Assembly: GCF_034087045.1 (NCBI RefSeq)
Contig: NZ_CP139247.1
Coordinates: forward strand, 5,854,001-5,918,000
DNA from: Chitinophaga sancti
Lineage (GTDB): Bacteria > Bacteroidota > Bacteroidia > Chitinophagales > Chitinophagaceae
Length of the DNA: 64,000 nt
Direction: 5' to 3'
Under the pieces are notes generated by a model. That model did no database searches and was not told the DNA's origin. It saw only the letters and a program-made list of their open reading frames with translations. A program made the translations under genes and the position numbers. Positions 18,057 to 26,674 of this stretch are shown piece after piece (the first letter of the stretch is position 1; each line of letters starts with the position of its first letter).

Positions 18057-19073
18057 TTAAATGGTCCAGGTGTTCACTCCCTGATGCGTAAAATGATAGC
18101 GTTTTACCTGGCCACCAAAGGCATTCAGGGCATCGACTACGGCATAACGTGTATTCCGTGGACAGTAAAATATCATAAAGCCACCGCCACCAGCACCGGA
18201 GATCTTGCCTCCTGAAGCACCGGCACCTTTAGCCGCTTCGTAAATTTCGTCTAATTGTGTGTTGGAAATGCCTTTGGCCATGTTTTTCTTATGCTGAAAA
18301 CCATAGTCCAGGATCTCTCCGATTTTATCGATCTCACCTCTCAGCAGGGCTTCTTTCATCATCACTGACTGCTCTTTCAGGTGGTGCATGGCTTCAATGC
18401 TGGATTCTTTCTTATCCGTTACATTCTTCTGTTGTTCAGAAATAATGCTGCTGGACAAACGGCTGGTAGAAGTATAGTACAATACCAGGTTATTCTCCAG
18501 TTCATCGAGGTATTTTTGCTTAATGCGCAGGGGATTCACGATCACCTTATCGCCGTAAAATTCCATGAAGTTTACACCACCAAAGGTCGCGGCATACTGA
18601 TCCTGTTTACCACCAGCCTGTTGCAGGTCTTCTCTCTCGATGCAATAAGCCAGGTGTGCCATATCATACTCACCCAGCGGCAGTTTCAGCCACTCTGCAA
18701 ATGCGCCCAGCACCGCCACCACCAGTGTGGAAGAGGTACCCAGACCGGAACCAGCCGGAGCATCTACAAAGGTAGTGAGTTTAAAACCCGATGGAATACC
18801 ATAATCTTTTGCCACACGGTTGATGACACCTTTCAGGATATCCAGTTTACCATCATAGGCCAGCGGGAAAACGGCTTCGCATTCCAGTTGTTCTTTTCTG
18901 TCTGCCGACTCAAAAAGGACTTTGTTTTCAGCAATCGGCTCTATGGCTGCTCTGGCGTATAACGAGATAGTAGCGTTCAGGATAGCGCCACCAAACATAT
19001 CAGAATATGGACTTACATCGGTACCACCGCCTGCCAGTCCCAGGCGTAATGGTGCTTTACTACGATAGATCAT
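18057..19073 (-). CDS. hddA: D-glycero-alpha-D-manno-heptose 7-phosphate kinase (GHMP)
   Basis: 338 residues. GHMP kinase motif 1 RSKAPLRLGLAGGGTDVSPY (residues 3-22), motif 2 PAGSGLGTSSTLVVA (phosphate-binding), motif 3 GASGGKISGAGGGGFMIFY near 285-303. All are typical of HddA/fucokinase-like enzymes. Phosphorylates C1 of heptose 7-phosphate to the alpha 1,7-bisphosphate. With gmhA, gmhB and hddC the four steps to GDP-D-glycero-alpha-D-manno-heptose are all present, a donor used for S-layer or capsule glycans, not for the ADP-heptose of LPS core. Confidence 0.92.
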   Translation of the reverse strand: MIYRSKAPLRLGLAGGGTDVSPYSDMFGGAILNATISLYARAAIEPIAENKVLFESADRKEQLECEAVFPLAYDGKLDILKGVINRVAKDYGIPSGFKLTTFVDAPAGSGLGTSSTLVVAVLGAFAEWLKLPLGEYDMAHLAYCIEREDLQQAGGKQDQYAATFGGVNFMEFYGDKVIVNPLRIKQKYLDELENNLVLYYTSTSRLSSSIISEQQKNVTDKKESSIEAMHHLKEQSVMMKEALLRGEIDKIGEILDYGFQHKKNMAKGISNTQLDEIYEAAKGAGASGGKISGAGGGGFMIFYCPRNTRYAVVDALNAFGGQVKRYHFTHQGVNTWTI

Positions 19074-19143
19074 GTTTAAATAATATGGACCGGCAAGATA
19101 AATGATTCCTGTGGCCGAACATTTAAAAAACCGTTAAAATATC

Positions 19144-20274
19144 TTACAAACCTGTCAGGCGGAGAATTTCTTTTGCCAGTCTGTCCCAGGAATACTTTTG
19201 CTTTTCTATGTGAACAGCCGCTGTCATATCGGTTTCCCTGTTGCCAATATAGTATTTTTCTATGGCGGCAGCGATATCTGCAGGATCAGGTTCGCATTGG
19301 AAACCCACTACATTGTCAGGCACCATTTCGACTAATCCTCCTACCCTTGTCACAACCATTGGTTTTTCGAAGTGGTAAGCGATCTGTGAAATGCCACTCT
19401 GGGTAGCGCTTTTATAAGGTTGTACCACCAGGTCGGCAGCACAGAAGTAGTTCTTAACAGCGTCGTTTGGAATAAAATCGGTGTGCATGAGAATGCGGTC
19501 ACCCAGTTGTAGTTTGGCGAGCAACTCCTTGTAAGGGGTGGCGTCTTCGTAGTATTCGCCTGCTACGATCAGGTGTACATCCAGCTTTTTCATTCTTTCG
19601 TCTGCCATAGCCTGCATGAGCAGATCGAGGCCTTTGTATTGGCGGATAAAGCCGAAAAAGAGAATGTACTTTTTGTTTTCATCCAGCTTCAATACCGCTT
19701 TGGCGGCCGGTTTTGAAATCGGCGTGCCATAGTTGTCGTAAATGGGATGAGGTATGAGTGATACTGGTTTATTTGGTTCAAACACCTTGAGATCATCCAG
19801 TACGGATTGGCTCATGGCGATGAAGGCATCCACCGGTTTCAGGAAGTATTTAGTAAAGGCCACATCGCCCGGACGTTTTTCATGGGGCACCACATTGTCG
19901 AGGATAGAAAGGGCTTTGGTATTGCCTCTTTTACCTAAACGCAGCAGGGAACCCAGGGCAGGACCCATAAGTGGCAGCCAGAATTTGGCAATGACCAGGT
20001 CTGGCTTCATTTTGCGGATTTGTCGGCCCACTTTCAACCAGTTCAGCGGATTGATAGAATTAATCCTTCTGGTGATATGCAGGTGAGGCGGCGCCGCTTC
20101 TGTCGCATATTGACTTTTGCCGGGGAAAATAAATTTCGGGTATTGCAGGGTAAAGGTCCAGATCTCTACATCTGCGTCCTTTTGCAGTTCTTCAGCCAGT
20201 CTTTCATTGTAGGCGGCAAGACCTCCACGATAAGGCCAGGCGGGTCCCAGGATAAGTATCTTCTTTCTTCCCAT
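19144..20274 (-). CDS. Glycosyltransferase family 4
   Basis: 376 residues from the ATG at 20274 (a TTG two codons up is less likely). GT-B fold: N-terminal KILILGPAWPYRGGLAAYNERLAEEL with the Gly-Gly acceptor loop, linker, then donor domain with ILFFGFIRQYKGLDLLMQA, HTDFIPNDAVKNYFCAADLVVQPYKSATQSG and PMVVTRVGGLVEMVPDN, the E-x7-E type site being loosely kept. Retaining transferase using an NDP-sugar, plausibly GDP-heptose or GDP-mannose in view of the downstream genes, but donor specificity is inference. Directly follows the GT2 gene (6 bases) and precedes hddA. Confidence 0.88.
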   Translation of the reverse strand: MGRKKILILGPAWPYRGGLAAYNERLAEELQKDADVEIWTFTLQYPKFIFPGKSQYATEAAPPHLHITRRINSINPLNWLKVGRQIRKMKPDLVIAKFWLPLMGPALGSLLRLGKRGNTKALSILDNVVPHEKRPGDVAFTKYFLKPVDAFIAMSQSVLDDLKVFEPNKPVSLIPHPIYDNYGTPISKPAAKAVLKLDENKKYILFFGFIRQYKGLDLLMQAMADERMKKLDVHLIVAGEYYEDATPYKELLAKLQLGDRILMHTDFIPNDAVKNYFCAADLVVQPYKSATQSGISQIAYHFEKPMVVTRVGGLVEMVPDNVVGFQCEPDPADIAAAIEKYYIGNRETDMTAAVHIEKQKYSWDRLAKEILRLTGL

Positions 20275-20280
20275 CAGCAA

Positions 20281-21228
20281 TTATTTCGTGCGGTCTAAAG
20301 TAGTTTCAACGAGGTAGTCGTTTCGTTCCACGGCATTTCTAGTCACCAGTTCTCCAATGAAACCAGCGAGGAACAGCTGAGATCCAATGATCATGGCCAG
20401 CAGTGCCAGATAGAAGATCGGGCGTTCAGTCATTTTAAAGACATCATTGAAGATCTTCTCGTAACCGAGATATGCTGCGATGACGAAACCGATCATAAAA
20501 CACAAGGTACCCATTGCGCCAAAGAGGTGCATAGGGCGCTTGCCAAACTTCCCGATGAACATGATGGTAGCCAGGTCCAGGAAGCCGTTGATAAAGCGTT
20601 CCAGGCCAAACTTGGATACTCCGTATTTACGGGCGCGGTGTTCCACCACTTTCTCTCCGATATTGCGGAAACCATTCCATTTCGCAATAACCGGGATGTA
20701 GCGGTGCATTTCACCATATACTTCTATGCTTTTTACCACTTTTTTACGGTAGGATTTCAGGCCGCAGTTCATGTCGTGCAGCTTGACCCCACTCATCCTG
20801 GTAGTGGTCCAGTTGTATAATTTAGAAGGGAGGTTTTTGGTCAGGGCGCTATCATATCGTTTCTTTTTCCAGCCGCTCACGATGTCGAAGCCGCCTTCTT
20901 TGATCATGCTGTACAGCTCTGGTATTTCGTCAGGACTATCCTGCAGATCGGCGTCCATGGTGATGATCACATCGCCTTTGGCCATCTTGAAGCCTTCGTT
21001 GAGGGCGGCAGATTTGCCATAGTTGCGCTGGAACTTGATGCCTTTGATATTGGCGTTGGCAGCGGCCAGGGTTTGGATCACCTCCCAAGAATTGTCAGTA
21101 CTACCATCATCTACCATCCACACTTCATAGGAAAACTGGTTCTCCTTCATGACACGGTCTATCCATGCTGCCAGTTCCGGCAGTGATTCATCTTCGTTTT
21201 TTAAGGGAACGATTACGGAAATATCCAT
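20281..21228 (-). CDS. GT2 glycosyltransferase with C-terminal membrane anchor (DPM1/GtrB-type)
   Basis: 315 residues. GT-A domain: DISVIVPLKNEDESLPEL, VDDGSTDNSW, DADLQDSPDEIPEL (metal DxD), and LHDMNCGLKSYRKKVV. Two transmembrane helices near 230-255 (LFGAMGTLCFMIGFVIAAYLGY) and 268-292 (PIFYLALLAMIIGSQLFLAGFIGEL). This is the polyprenyl-phosphate sugar transferase layout (ArnC/GtrB/dolichol-phosphate mannosyltransferase), so it probably loads a sugar onto undecaprenyl phosphate on the cytoplasmic face. In Bacteroidota it is often next to DUF4199, as here (24 bases). Confidence 0.9.
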   Translation of the reverse strand: MDISVIVPLKNEDESLPELAAWIDRVMKENQFSYEVWMVDDGSTDNSWEVIQTLAAANANIKGIKFQRNYGKSAALNEGFKMAKGDVIITMDADLQDSPDEIPELYSMIKEGGFDIVSGWKKKRYDSALTKNLPSKLYNWTTTRMSGVKLHDMNCGLKSYRKKVVKSIEVYGEMHRYIPVIAKWNGFRNIGEKVVEHRARKYGVSKFGLERFINGFLDLATIMFIGKFGKRPMHLFGAMGTLCFMIGFVIAAYLGYEKIFNDVFKMTERPIFYLALLAMIIGSQLFLAGFIGELVTRNAVERNDYLVETTLDRTK

Positions 21229-21252
21229 CTTAAATTACTATGTATTAAATGG

Positions 21253-21783
21253 TTACTTTCTACGAACAATCAGGGAAAGTATCGCAGAAAGGATGAATGA
21301 TTTAATCAGCTTTTGCAGATAATTTATGACACTGCCTGCAATTGTCACGCCATATTCACCTGTTTCCGCCTCTTTTAGTTCCCTGTTGTAATCGGATTCA
21401 GAGTAACCCAATGCTTTGTAAAGGTTTTTCATATCCCTCACATCGGCAATATGTGCCTGTTTCATCTGTTCTACCAGTGAAGGATCGATAAAATTGAATA
21501 GGACATAGGTAAAAATGACCCCGATCAGCAGTGAAATTACGAAAGTCGTAAAGATAGGCTGCAGAACGGTCTTAAAATCTATTTTTCCCCCATGGGCCTT
21601 TCTGCGTTCCAGGCCAGCCAGGAGGGCGCAGATGGCGGTAACTGCGAGTTCGATGCCGCCGAAAAGGAGGCTTTGCAGTTTGATCGGGTTGGTGAAATAG
21701 AAGATCAGCCCGACAGCAACGACGGATAATCCTGCTATTAAACCCCATTTAACGCCCTGGTTGGGAGAAGATGCATTACTCAT
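21253..21783 (-). CDS. DUF4199 membrane protein
   Basis: 176 residues from the ATG at 21783. Four hydrophobic segments (about 13-30, 37-57, 74-97 and 150-172) give a small inner-membrane protein; the loop after the third helix (FIDPSLVEQMKQAHIADVRDMKNLYKALGYSESDYNREL) is amphipathic. DUF4199 is a Bacteroidota family of unknown role, repeatedly found between a dihydroorotase-like gene and a GT2; a helper for polyprenyl-linked sugar transfer is a reasonable guess only. Confidence 0.82.
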   Translation of the reverse strand: MSNASSPNQGVKWGLIAGLSVVAVGLIFYFTNPIKLQSLLFGGIELAVTAICALLAGLERRKAHGGKIDFKTVLQPIFTTFVISLLIGVIFTYVLFNFIDPSLVEQMKQAHIADVRDMKNLYKALGYSESDYNRELKEAETGEYGVTIAGSVINYLQKLIKSFILSAILSLIVRRK

Positions 21784-21827
21784 ACTCAAAATGACATTTA
21801 TTATAGTTGGGCATTGGTGCCGGTTTC

Positions 21828-23102
21828 TTAAGCCTCTATGCCAGCGATCCGGGTATTGGTGCCACTAATAATCCCTTTCACGGACCCTTTTAACCGGGCG
21901 CCAAGATACGCCGAATTTTTGGACCTGCTCGCCAGATGTGCGGTGGTCAGCGTCCATTCTTCCTCCGGATCAAAGATGGTGAGGTTAGCGACCGCACCTA
22001 CAGCCAGACTGTGAGCAGGGAGGTTAAAGATCCTCCGTGGCTGAATGGCCAGCATATCGATCAGTTTTTCCAGCGGCACTTCCGGCAGGTATTGACGGAG
22101 TACGCCAAAGGCACTTTCCAGACCAATCATCCCATTCTTAGCATATTCAAATTCAAGGACTTTGGCATCCCAGTCCTGTGGCAGGTGGTGGGTGGCAAAG
22201 CAGTCGATCAGCCCATCTTTCACCGCTTGTTGCAGGGCTTTTACATCTTCCTTGCCGCGGAGGGGTGGATTGACCTTGAGGTTGGAATCGTAAGTTTCCA
22301 GTTGATTGTCAGTGAGTGACAGGTGGTATGGAGTTACGGAGCAGGTCACTTTTACGCCTTTCTTCTTCGCTTCGGATATAAGCTGGATAGATTTGGCGGT
22401 ACTTACCCCGGTAAAGTGAATTTTGGAATCGGTGTATGCTGCCAGTTCCAGGTCCCGCTGAATGATCAGTTCTTCCGCGATGGCAGGTTTTCCGGGCATA
22501 CCCAGCTGTGTGCTGTAGATGCCTTCGTTCATGAGGCCGTGAGCAGAGATACTCAGGTCATCAGGCATTTGTATGATAGTACCGTCGATGGCTTTTACGT
22601 ATTGGAGAGCTTTGAGCATGATACCTGGGCTCTGGATGGGTTTCAGGCCATCCGAGAAGGCTACAGCGCCGGCTTCGCGCATTTCGTACATCTCTGCCAG
22701 TGAAGTGCCTTCGATATTTTTGGTAACAGCACCAATGGGGAGCACCTGAACCCCGGTATGGCGGGTACGGCTGATGACGTACTCGATTTGCGGCTTGGTG
22801 TGCAGGGCGGGTTGGGTATTGGGTACGATGAGTACAGTGGTATACCCACCTTTTGCAGCAGCGGCGGCGCCACTTTGAAGGTCTTCTTTGTATTCCTGAC
22901 CAGGATCAGAAAAGTGAGCGAATACATCGGTCCATCCTGGAGACACAGAGAGGTTTTTACCTTCTACGATCCGGGCATTGGGCGCAGAGATGTTGTTTCC
23001 AATGTGGCTGATGATGCCATTTTCGATTAAAATGTCCTGTTGCTGGCCATGGTTGGGAGCACCAGGAGCTGTGATCTGTACGTTTTTGAGTAATATATGC
23101 AT
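21828..23102 (-). CDS. Dihydroorotase homolog lacking key active-site residues
   Basis: 424 residues, same length and fold pattern as class II dihydroorotase: amidohydrolase N-terminal strand domain, GWTDVFAHFSDPGQEYKEDLQSGAAAAAKGGYT (57-89), VPNTQP, and the C-terminal NLTIFDPEEEWTL. But the metal motif H-x-H-x-R reads F-A-H-F-S: first His and substrate Arg are lost. The catalytic T-D-H-A-P-H segment reads T-H-H-L-P-Q, losing the catalytic Asp. It resembles the non-catalytic PyrC' type proteins known to partner aspartate carbamoyltransferase in some bacteria. So the pyrC symbol is avoided. First gene of the heptose/glycan operon. Confidence 0.85.
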   Translation of the reverse strand: MHILLKNVQITAPGAPNHGQQQDILIENGIISHIGNNISAPNARIVEGKNLSVSPGWTDVFAHFSDPGQEYKEDLQSGAAAAAKGGYTTVLIVPNTQPALHTKPQIEYVISRTRHTGVQVLPIGAVTKNIEGTSLAEMYEMREAGAVAFSDGLKPIQSPGIMLKALQYVKAIDGTIIQMPDDLSISAHGLMNEGIYSTQLGMPGKPAIAEELIIQRDLELAAYTDSKIHFTGVSTAKSIQLISEAKKKGVKVTCSVTPYHLSLTDNQLETYDSNLKVNPPLRGKEDVKALQQAVKDGLIDCFATHHLPQDWDAKVLEFEYAKNGMIGLESAFGVLRQYLPEVPLEKLIDMLAIQPRRIFNLPAHSLAVGAVANLTIFDPEEEWTLTTAHLASRSKNSAYLGARLKGSVKGIISGTNTRIAGIEA

Positions 23103-23421
23103 GCTATACTAACTGAGTCTAAACCGTTCTGAAATACCGGGGACAAAAGTAATAGAAATTCGGGGTAAGGAGTGCAGGCGGGGATAAAAAAGCTGATGGG
23201 GTGTGGGATGCCCCTTTCGAGGTGTTGAATCCTGCTAAGCCCCCTCCTACTGTGGGAGAAAGTTGTTTTCACGCTGTATAGGCAGGCAAGGGCCAGGCTT
23301 CAGGGCATAGATTGCTGGAATCGGCTATGGCCGGATGGTGGTATAAATACCCATTTACGCTTAGATGAGCGTTTCTCATGTGATAAGTAATATGGAGGCT
23401 GACAATGGCCTGAAACCAGTT

Positions 23422-23508
23422 ATTGAGTAAAGTCACGCTGGCGATATCCATTACCAGTGCGATAATAAGTGGTAAGATTGAGTGAGGTCACGCTGGCGAT
23501 ATCCATCA
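23422..23508. repeat. Direct repeat pair, 55-base period, in a gene-poor stretch
   Basis: TTGAGTrArGTCACGCTGGCGATATCCATyA occurs twice (first ~23423-23453, second ~23478-23508); the inner 20 bases GTCACGCTGGCGATATCCAT are identical. It lies in 23103-23537, where I see no convincing gene, at the change from the heptose operon to the A/T-richer block. Could be a recombination scar or regulator site. Confidence 0.75.
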
Positions 23509-23537
23509 TCATTAATAACCCGATATACGATACCTGA

Positions 23538-23918
23538 TCAATGGGCAAAGAAATATTTTTTAACAAAAGCATGCTGCTGATTTTCTGTCATCCTATCAGC
23601 TTGCATGGTTTCGATCTTTTTATTATCAAAATGATGATCTGTTTTCAGCAAATTTACCAGCTCAGTTTTAGCCTCAGTAGGGCCAAAAATTAACACCTCA
23701 TCATAGTTTTCTATGACGGCAGCTATCTCTTTATAATAAGCAGATTCTTCATGCTGCTCTTTATGGTGCATTGCTTTTTCACCTTTATTCAAAGTCTCCT
23801 TCTTTTCCTCGTAGGTAAATTTTGAATTGATAGTTTTAATTTTCATTTCGCTACCTATCATTTCCATCAGGTAGGCACTTGCATGATCCATCCAGATACC
23901 TATATATTTTTTTTCCAT
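23538..23918 (-). CDS. eRF1-domain-like small protein (host-attachment/peptide-release fold)
   Basis: 126 residues: begins KKYIGIWMDHASAYLMEM, a beta-hairpin with Asp-His followed by a charged linker (KFTYEEKKETLNKGEKAMHHKEQHEE), then YKEIAAVIENYDEVLIFGPTEAKTELVNLLKTDHHF, which resembles domain 3 of eRF1/L30e-like proteins that read DEVLIFGPxxAK. Cytoplasmic. Such proteins often occur in stress clusters with BON and universal stress genes; function not shown. Its start overlaps the preceding 74-residue gene by 19 bases. Confidence 0.65.
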   Translation of the reverse strand: MEKKYIGIWMDHASAYLMEMIGSEMKIKTINSKFTYEEKKETLNKGEKAMHHKEQHEESAYYKEIAAVIENYDEVLIFGPTEAKTELVNLLKTDHHFDNKKIETMQADRMTENQQHAFVKKYFFAH

Positions 23919-24124
23919 AACTTTTCTACTTTTGAATAATTTGAAACAAATTCGTTTAGCAATGTATTGTAGTCGTCTAAATTGCCAACGGTGATAACCG
24001 GCTTCGCTACATTTGGAATTGTAACAGGCATCTCAATAATGTATTTGGATAATTCCGGAAAATCCTGGTGAATACCCATTGTGGTATTCATAATGGCATT
24101 AGTAATTTCATTTTCTGTTTTCAT
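23900..24124 (-). CDS. Small hypothetical protein
   Basis: 74 residues: MKTENEITNAIMNTTMGIHQDFPELSKYIIEMPVTIP and LDDYNTLLNEFVSNYSKVEKLWKKN; no signal or membrane helix, two short amphipathic helices around a beta segment. Not recognised. The repeated pairing of this gene with the next (19-base overlap) indicates cotranslation; it may regulate or bind that protein, inference only. Confidence 0.62.
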   Translation of the reverse strand: MKTENEITNAIMNTTMGIHQDFPELSKYIIEMPVTIPNVAKPVITVGNLDDYNTLLNEFVSNYSKVEKLWKKNI

Positions 24125-24226
24125 ATTTTTATCATTTATTTAAGTAAAACCCCTTCAGGTATTATAATATAAAAAGCGATCTATTATTTTATTTTAAACT
24201 GTGAAATAACAGGTTTTTAAAAATAT

Positions 24227-24988
24227 TTATTGTGCACACATTCCACCATCAATTACCTGTGTTGTACCGGTAATAAACTGACTGTCATCGCTGGCTAGAA
24301 ACAATACCAATTTTGCAATTTCAATGGGCTCAGCATAACGACCCAATGGGATAGCAGCCTCAAATTTCTTTTTTATTTCTTCGCCATGACCGGTGGATGC
24401 ACCTTCTTCTATCGAACGCATCATCCGGTTGTTTACCGGCGACGGATGAATAGAATTAACCCTGATATGCAGGGGCGCCGCTTCAATGGCTGTTGTTCTC
24501 ATAATACCGACAACAGCATGTTTACTGGTTACATAGGCACTTAAACCAGCAAAGCCTAATAGCCCTGCTACTGATGAGGTCAGGATAATACTTCCGCCTG
24601 TATTCATTTGGGGTAAGGCATATTTATTGCCCAGCCATGTTCCTTTTACATTTACGGCAATTACCCTGTCAAAAATATCTTCAGGATAATCTGTAATGGG
24701 TTTCACCACACCTTCAATACCGGCGTTGTTAAAAAAAATGTCGATCTTTCCAAATAAACTTACCGCTTCATTGATGTAACGTTCCACGTCAACTGCCTTT
24801 GACACATCTGCAGTACAATATTTTACCTGGTCACTGTTTAATTCCTCCACAGAATTTTTCAATGCGTCTTCCGAAAGGTCAACCAGCAATACATTTGCGC
24901 CTTCTTCTAATAACAATTTTGCCGTTACTTTCCCTATACTGCCTGCGCCACCGGTTATAACCGCAACTTTATTTTCTAACTTTTTCAT
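24227..24988 (-). CDS. SDR-family oxidoreductase
   Basis: 253 residues, classical SDR: VAVITGGAGSIGKVTAKLL (cofactor Gly motif TGGxGxIG), Asp in LLVDLSEDA (NAD-preferring), NNAG, Ser in LTSSVAGL and YVTSK (Tyr-x3-Lys) with intact catalytic Lys. C-terminal FITGTTQVIDGGM. Substrate unknown. Separated by ~100 bases from the small-protein pair downstream and by ~290 bases from the BON pseudogene upstream; in A/T-rich surroundings. Confidence 0.93.
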   Translation of the reverse strand: MKKLENKVAVITGGAGSIGKVTAKLLLEEGANVLLVDLSEDALKNSVEELNSDQVKYCTADVSKAVDVERYINEAVSLFGKIDIFFNNAGIEGVVKPITDYPEDIFDRVIAVNVKGTWLGNKYALPQMNTGGSIILTSSVAGLLGFAGLSAYVTSKHAVVGIMRTTAIEAAPLHIRVNSIHPSPVNNRMMRSIEEGASTGHGEEIKKKFEAAIPLGRYAEPIEIAKLVLFLASDDSQFITGTTQVIDGGMCAQ

Positions 24989-25274
24989 ATTGTTTTGTGT
25001 TTCTAATATCTGTTATATCAATTCCTGTTCATTCAATCTCAAAATGATCCATTGACAGGTAGCAGCAGTACAACATTTTGAAACCGTTGAGGAAATTAAT
25101 AGCATTTCAAACTACTTACCTGTAATTTTTTTAAATCAACATACTACTCGGCTTGCAGAAGTAGATACTTTGAATTTGCGTTGAACATTGAATAAATGGA
25201 ATTTAAAAGGTGGTATATTATTCCATAAGGAATAAAAACGGTGGAAAATAACGCTTCCACCGTTTTAATATTTT

Positions 25275-25945
25275 TTAGTCGATAAGCATAAATTCATAGT
25301 CAACAACTAATTCATTTTTTACATCCAGGATACCAGGTGTTTTCCAGGCGATACGGCCTGCTTCATCCCTCTGGTACCAGGAATTGACCGTTCCAGTTAA
25401 TGTAACAGTTGTTCCAGATACAGAAACGTTAATATCATTATCCTTTACGGACCAGTTTCTGGCAATGGCATTTTCAACTTTTTTCTTTTCAATCACATAG
25501 TGGCTTTCCAGTTTGATTTGAATGTTGTTGGTTACACCTTTCACACCAGTTAGATAACTGACAGCATTTTGTGCTACTTCTCTCTGGTAATGCCATGGTA
25601 ATTCACCTTCTAATGCAACCCACCCCTCTTCTACTTTTACCATTACCTTGTCTTTAGGAATTGCCCAGTTATTTTTCAATCCAACCAGGACTTCATTGGC
25701 TACTTCACCATCTGTTTTAATCCATGAGTTTGGAAATTTAACAGCGATTTTTTCAACCCGGCTTTTACCCCGATTACTTTTTTGGCAGTATTTTCGGCTT
25801 CCAATTTCTTAGCGTAGCTATCTACTGTTCCTGTTAAAGAAACAATACCGTCTTTGGCTGTAACACCAATTTCTGCTCCATTCAATAATGGTTCCCATTT
25901 GATGGCATTTTGAACATCCCTTTGTAATTCTGCATTATTTTTCAT
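25275..25945 (-). pseudogene. BON-domain protein broken by a single-base frameshift
   Basis: Starts at ATG 25945 with MKNNAELQRDVQNAIKWEPLLNGAEIGV and follows the intact paralog at 27731-28408 until GVKA, then leaves frame near 25757-25763. In the shifted frame the sequence resumes RVEKIAVKFPNSWIK and continues through two more BON domains (VKVEEGWVALEGELPWHYQREVAQNAV; INVSVSGTTVTLTGTVNSWYQRDEAGRI) to the stop at 25275. The paralog reads VVEKIEVKF at the same point, so exactly one base appears lost in the CCGGG/GC stretch. The short N-terminal product would hold one BON domain. Sequencing error cannot be excluded by eye. Confidence 0.85.
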
Positions 25946-26148
25946 TTCGGAATAATTATGGATTGCAGCGAAAATGTTGCAATAACACAAAGGTGAAGAT
26001 TTGGGTACTTTAAATTGTTATACAGTTACTAAAATAAGTTGCATGATTCACACATTACTTTGAATTTCATGACGCTTAAAATGGTATTTCAGAATTCTGT
26101 AGTGGAGACGTGTTGGCGGATCTGAATGAGCAATACATCAAAGCAAAT

Positions 26149-26532
26149 TTATATTTTCCTTCCATTCTCCATACATTCAATTTCTGTTTTCTCCTTTTTA
26201 ATGTTCTGGCGAATAAAACTGAACAGGCTCATGTAAAAATTAGCTACCCAGACCAATGAAAACCCCGCAATTAAATATCCACGCCAGTCATCCATTAGTA
26301 ATTTATAACCTGTTAAAAAGAGGGTTGCTATAGCTATATAATGGCTAAAGCAATATTCACAAGTAAACAGGTAAAAAAACTTCCGCACTAATAAGGTTTT
26401 GGCTGTTTTACTTTTTTTACTGCAATAGTCTCTTGGTTCCCTGAATACCTCTTCATGTGTAACTGTCCATGCTATGCAGGCAACGGGTATTGCCAACAAA
26501 AAAAGCCACGCTGTTTGCAAAAAAATAGTCAT
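26149..26532 (-). CDS. Small integral membrane protein, unknown
   Basis: 127 residues with three hydrophobic spans (about 5-23, 58-76, 87-107). Carries a CEYCFSHY motif near 59-66 next to a helix start and a basic segment CSKKSKTAKTLLVRK, a little like the Cys-x2-Cys motif of DUF1360 membrane proteins. Not firmly assignable. C-terminus ends in a charged KKEKTEIECMENGRKI. Lies alone between the BON pseudogene and the DUF6629 gene. Confidence 0.65.
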   Translation of the reverse strand: MTIFLQTAWLFLLAIPVACIAWTVTHEEVFREPRDYCSKKSKTAKTLLVRKFFYLFTCEYCFSHYIAIATLFLTGYKLLMDDWRGYLIAGFSLVWVANFYMSLFSFIRQNIKKEKTEIECMENGRKI

Positions 26533-26674
26533 ACCAGTGTTGGTTTCTTTTGATAAATAAGATAGTCAGTATAGTTCCTCCCCTATTTTTACCAGCGTAA
26601 ATGCAATAATGATAAAGCAATCGAAAAAAAGTGGGAACAACCATTACCTTAATCTGATACCTTCCAAAAGTGTA

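Noticed and set aside
23269..23451. 60-residue minus-strand frame next to the direct repeats
   Set aside because: Starts inside one of the repeats, low complexity of context, no recognisable domain; treated as accidental.
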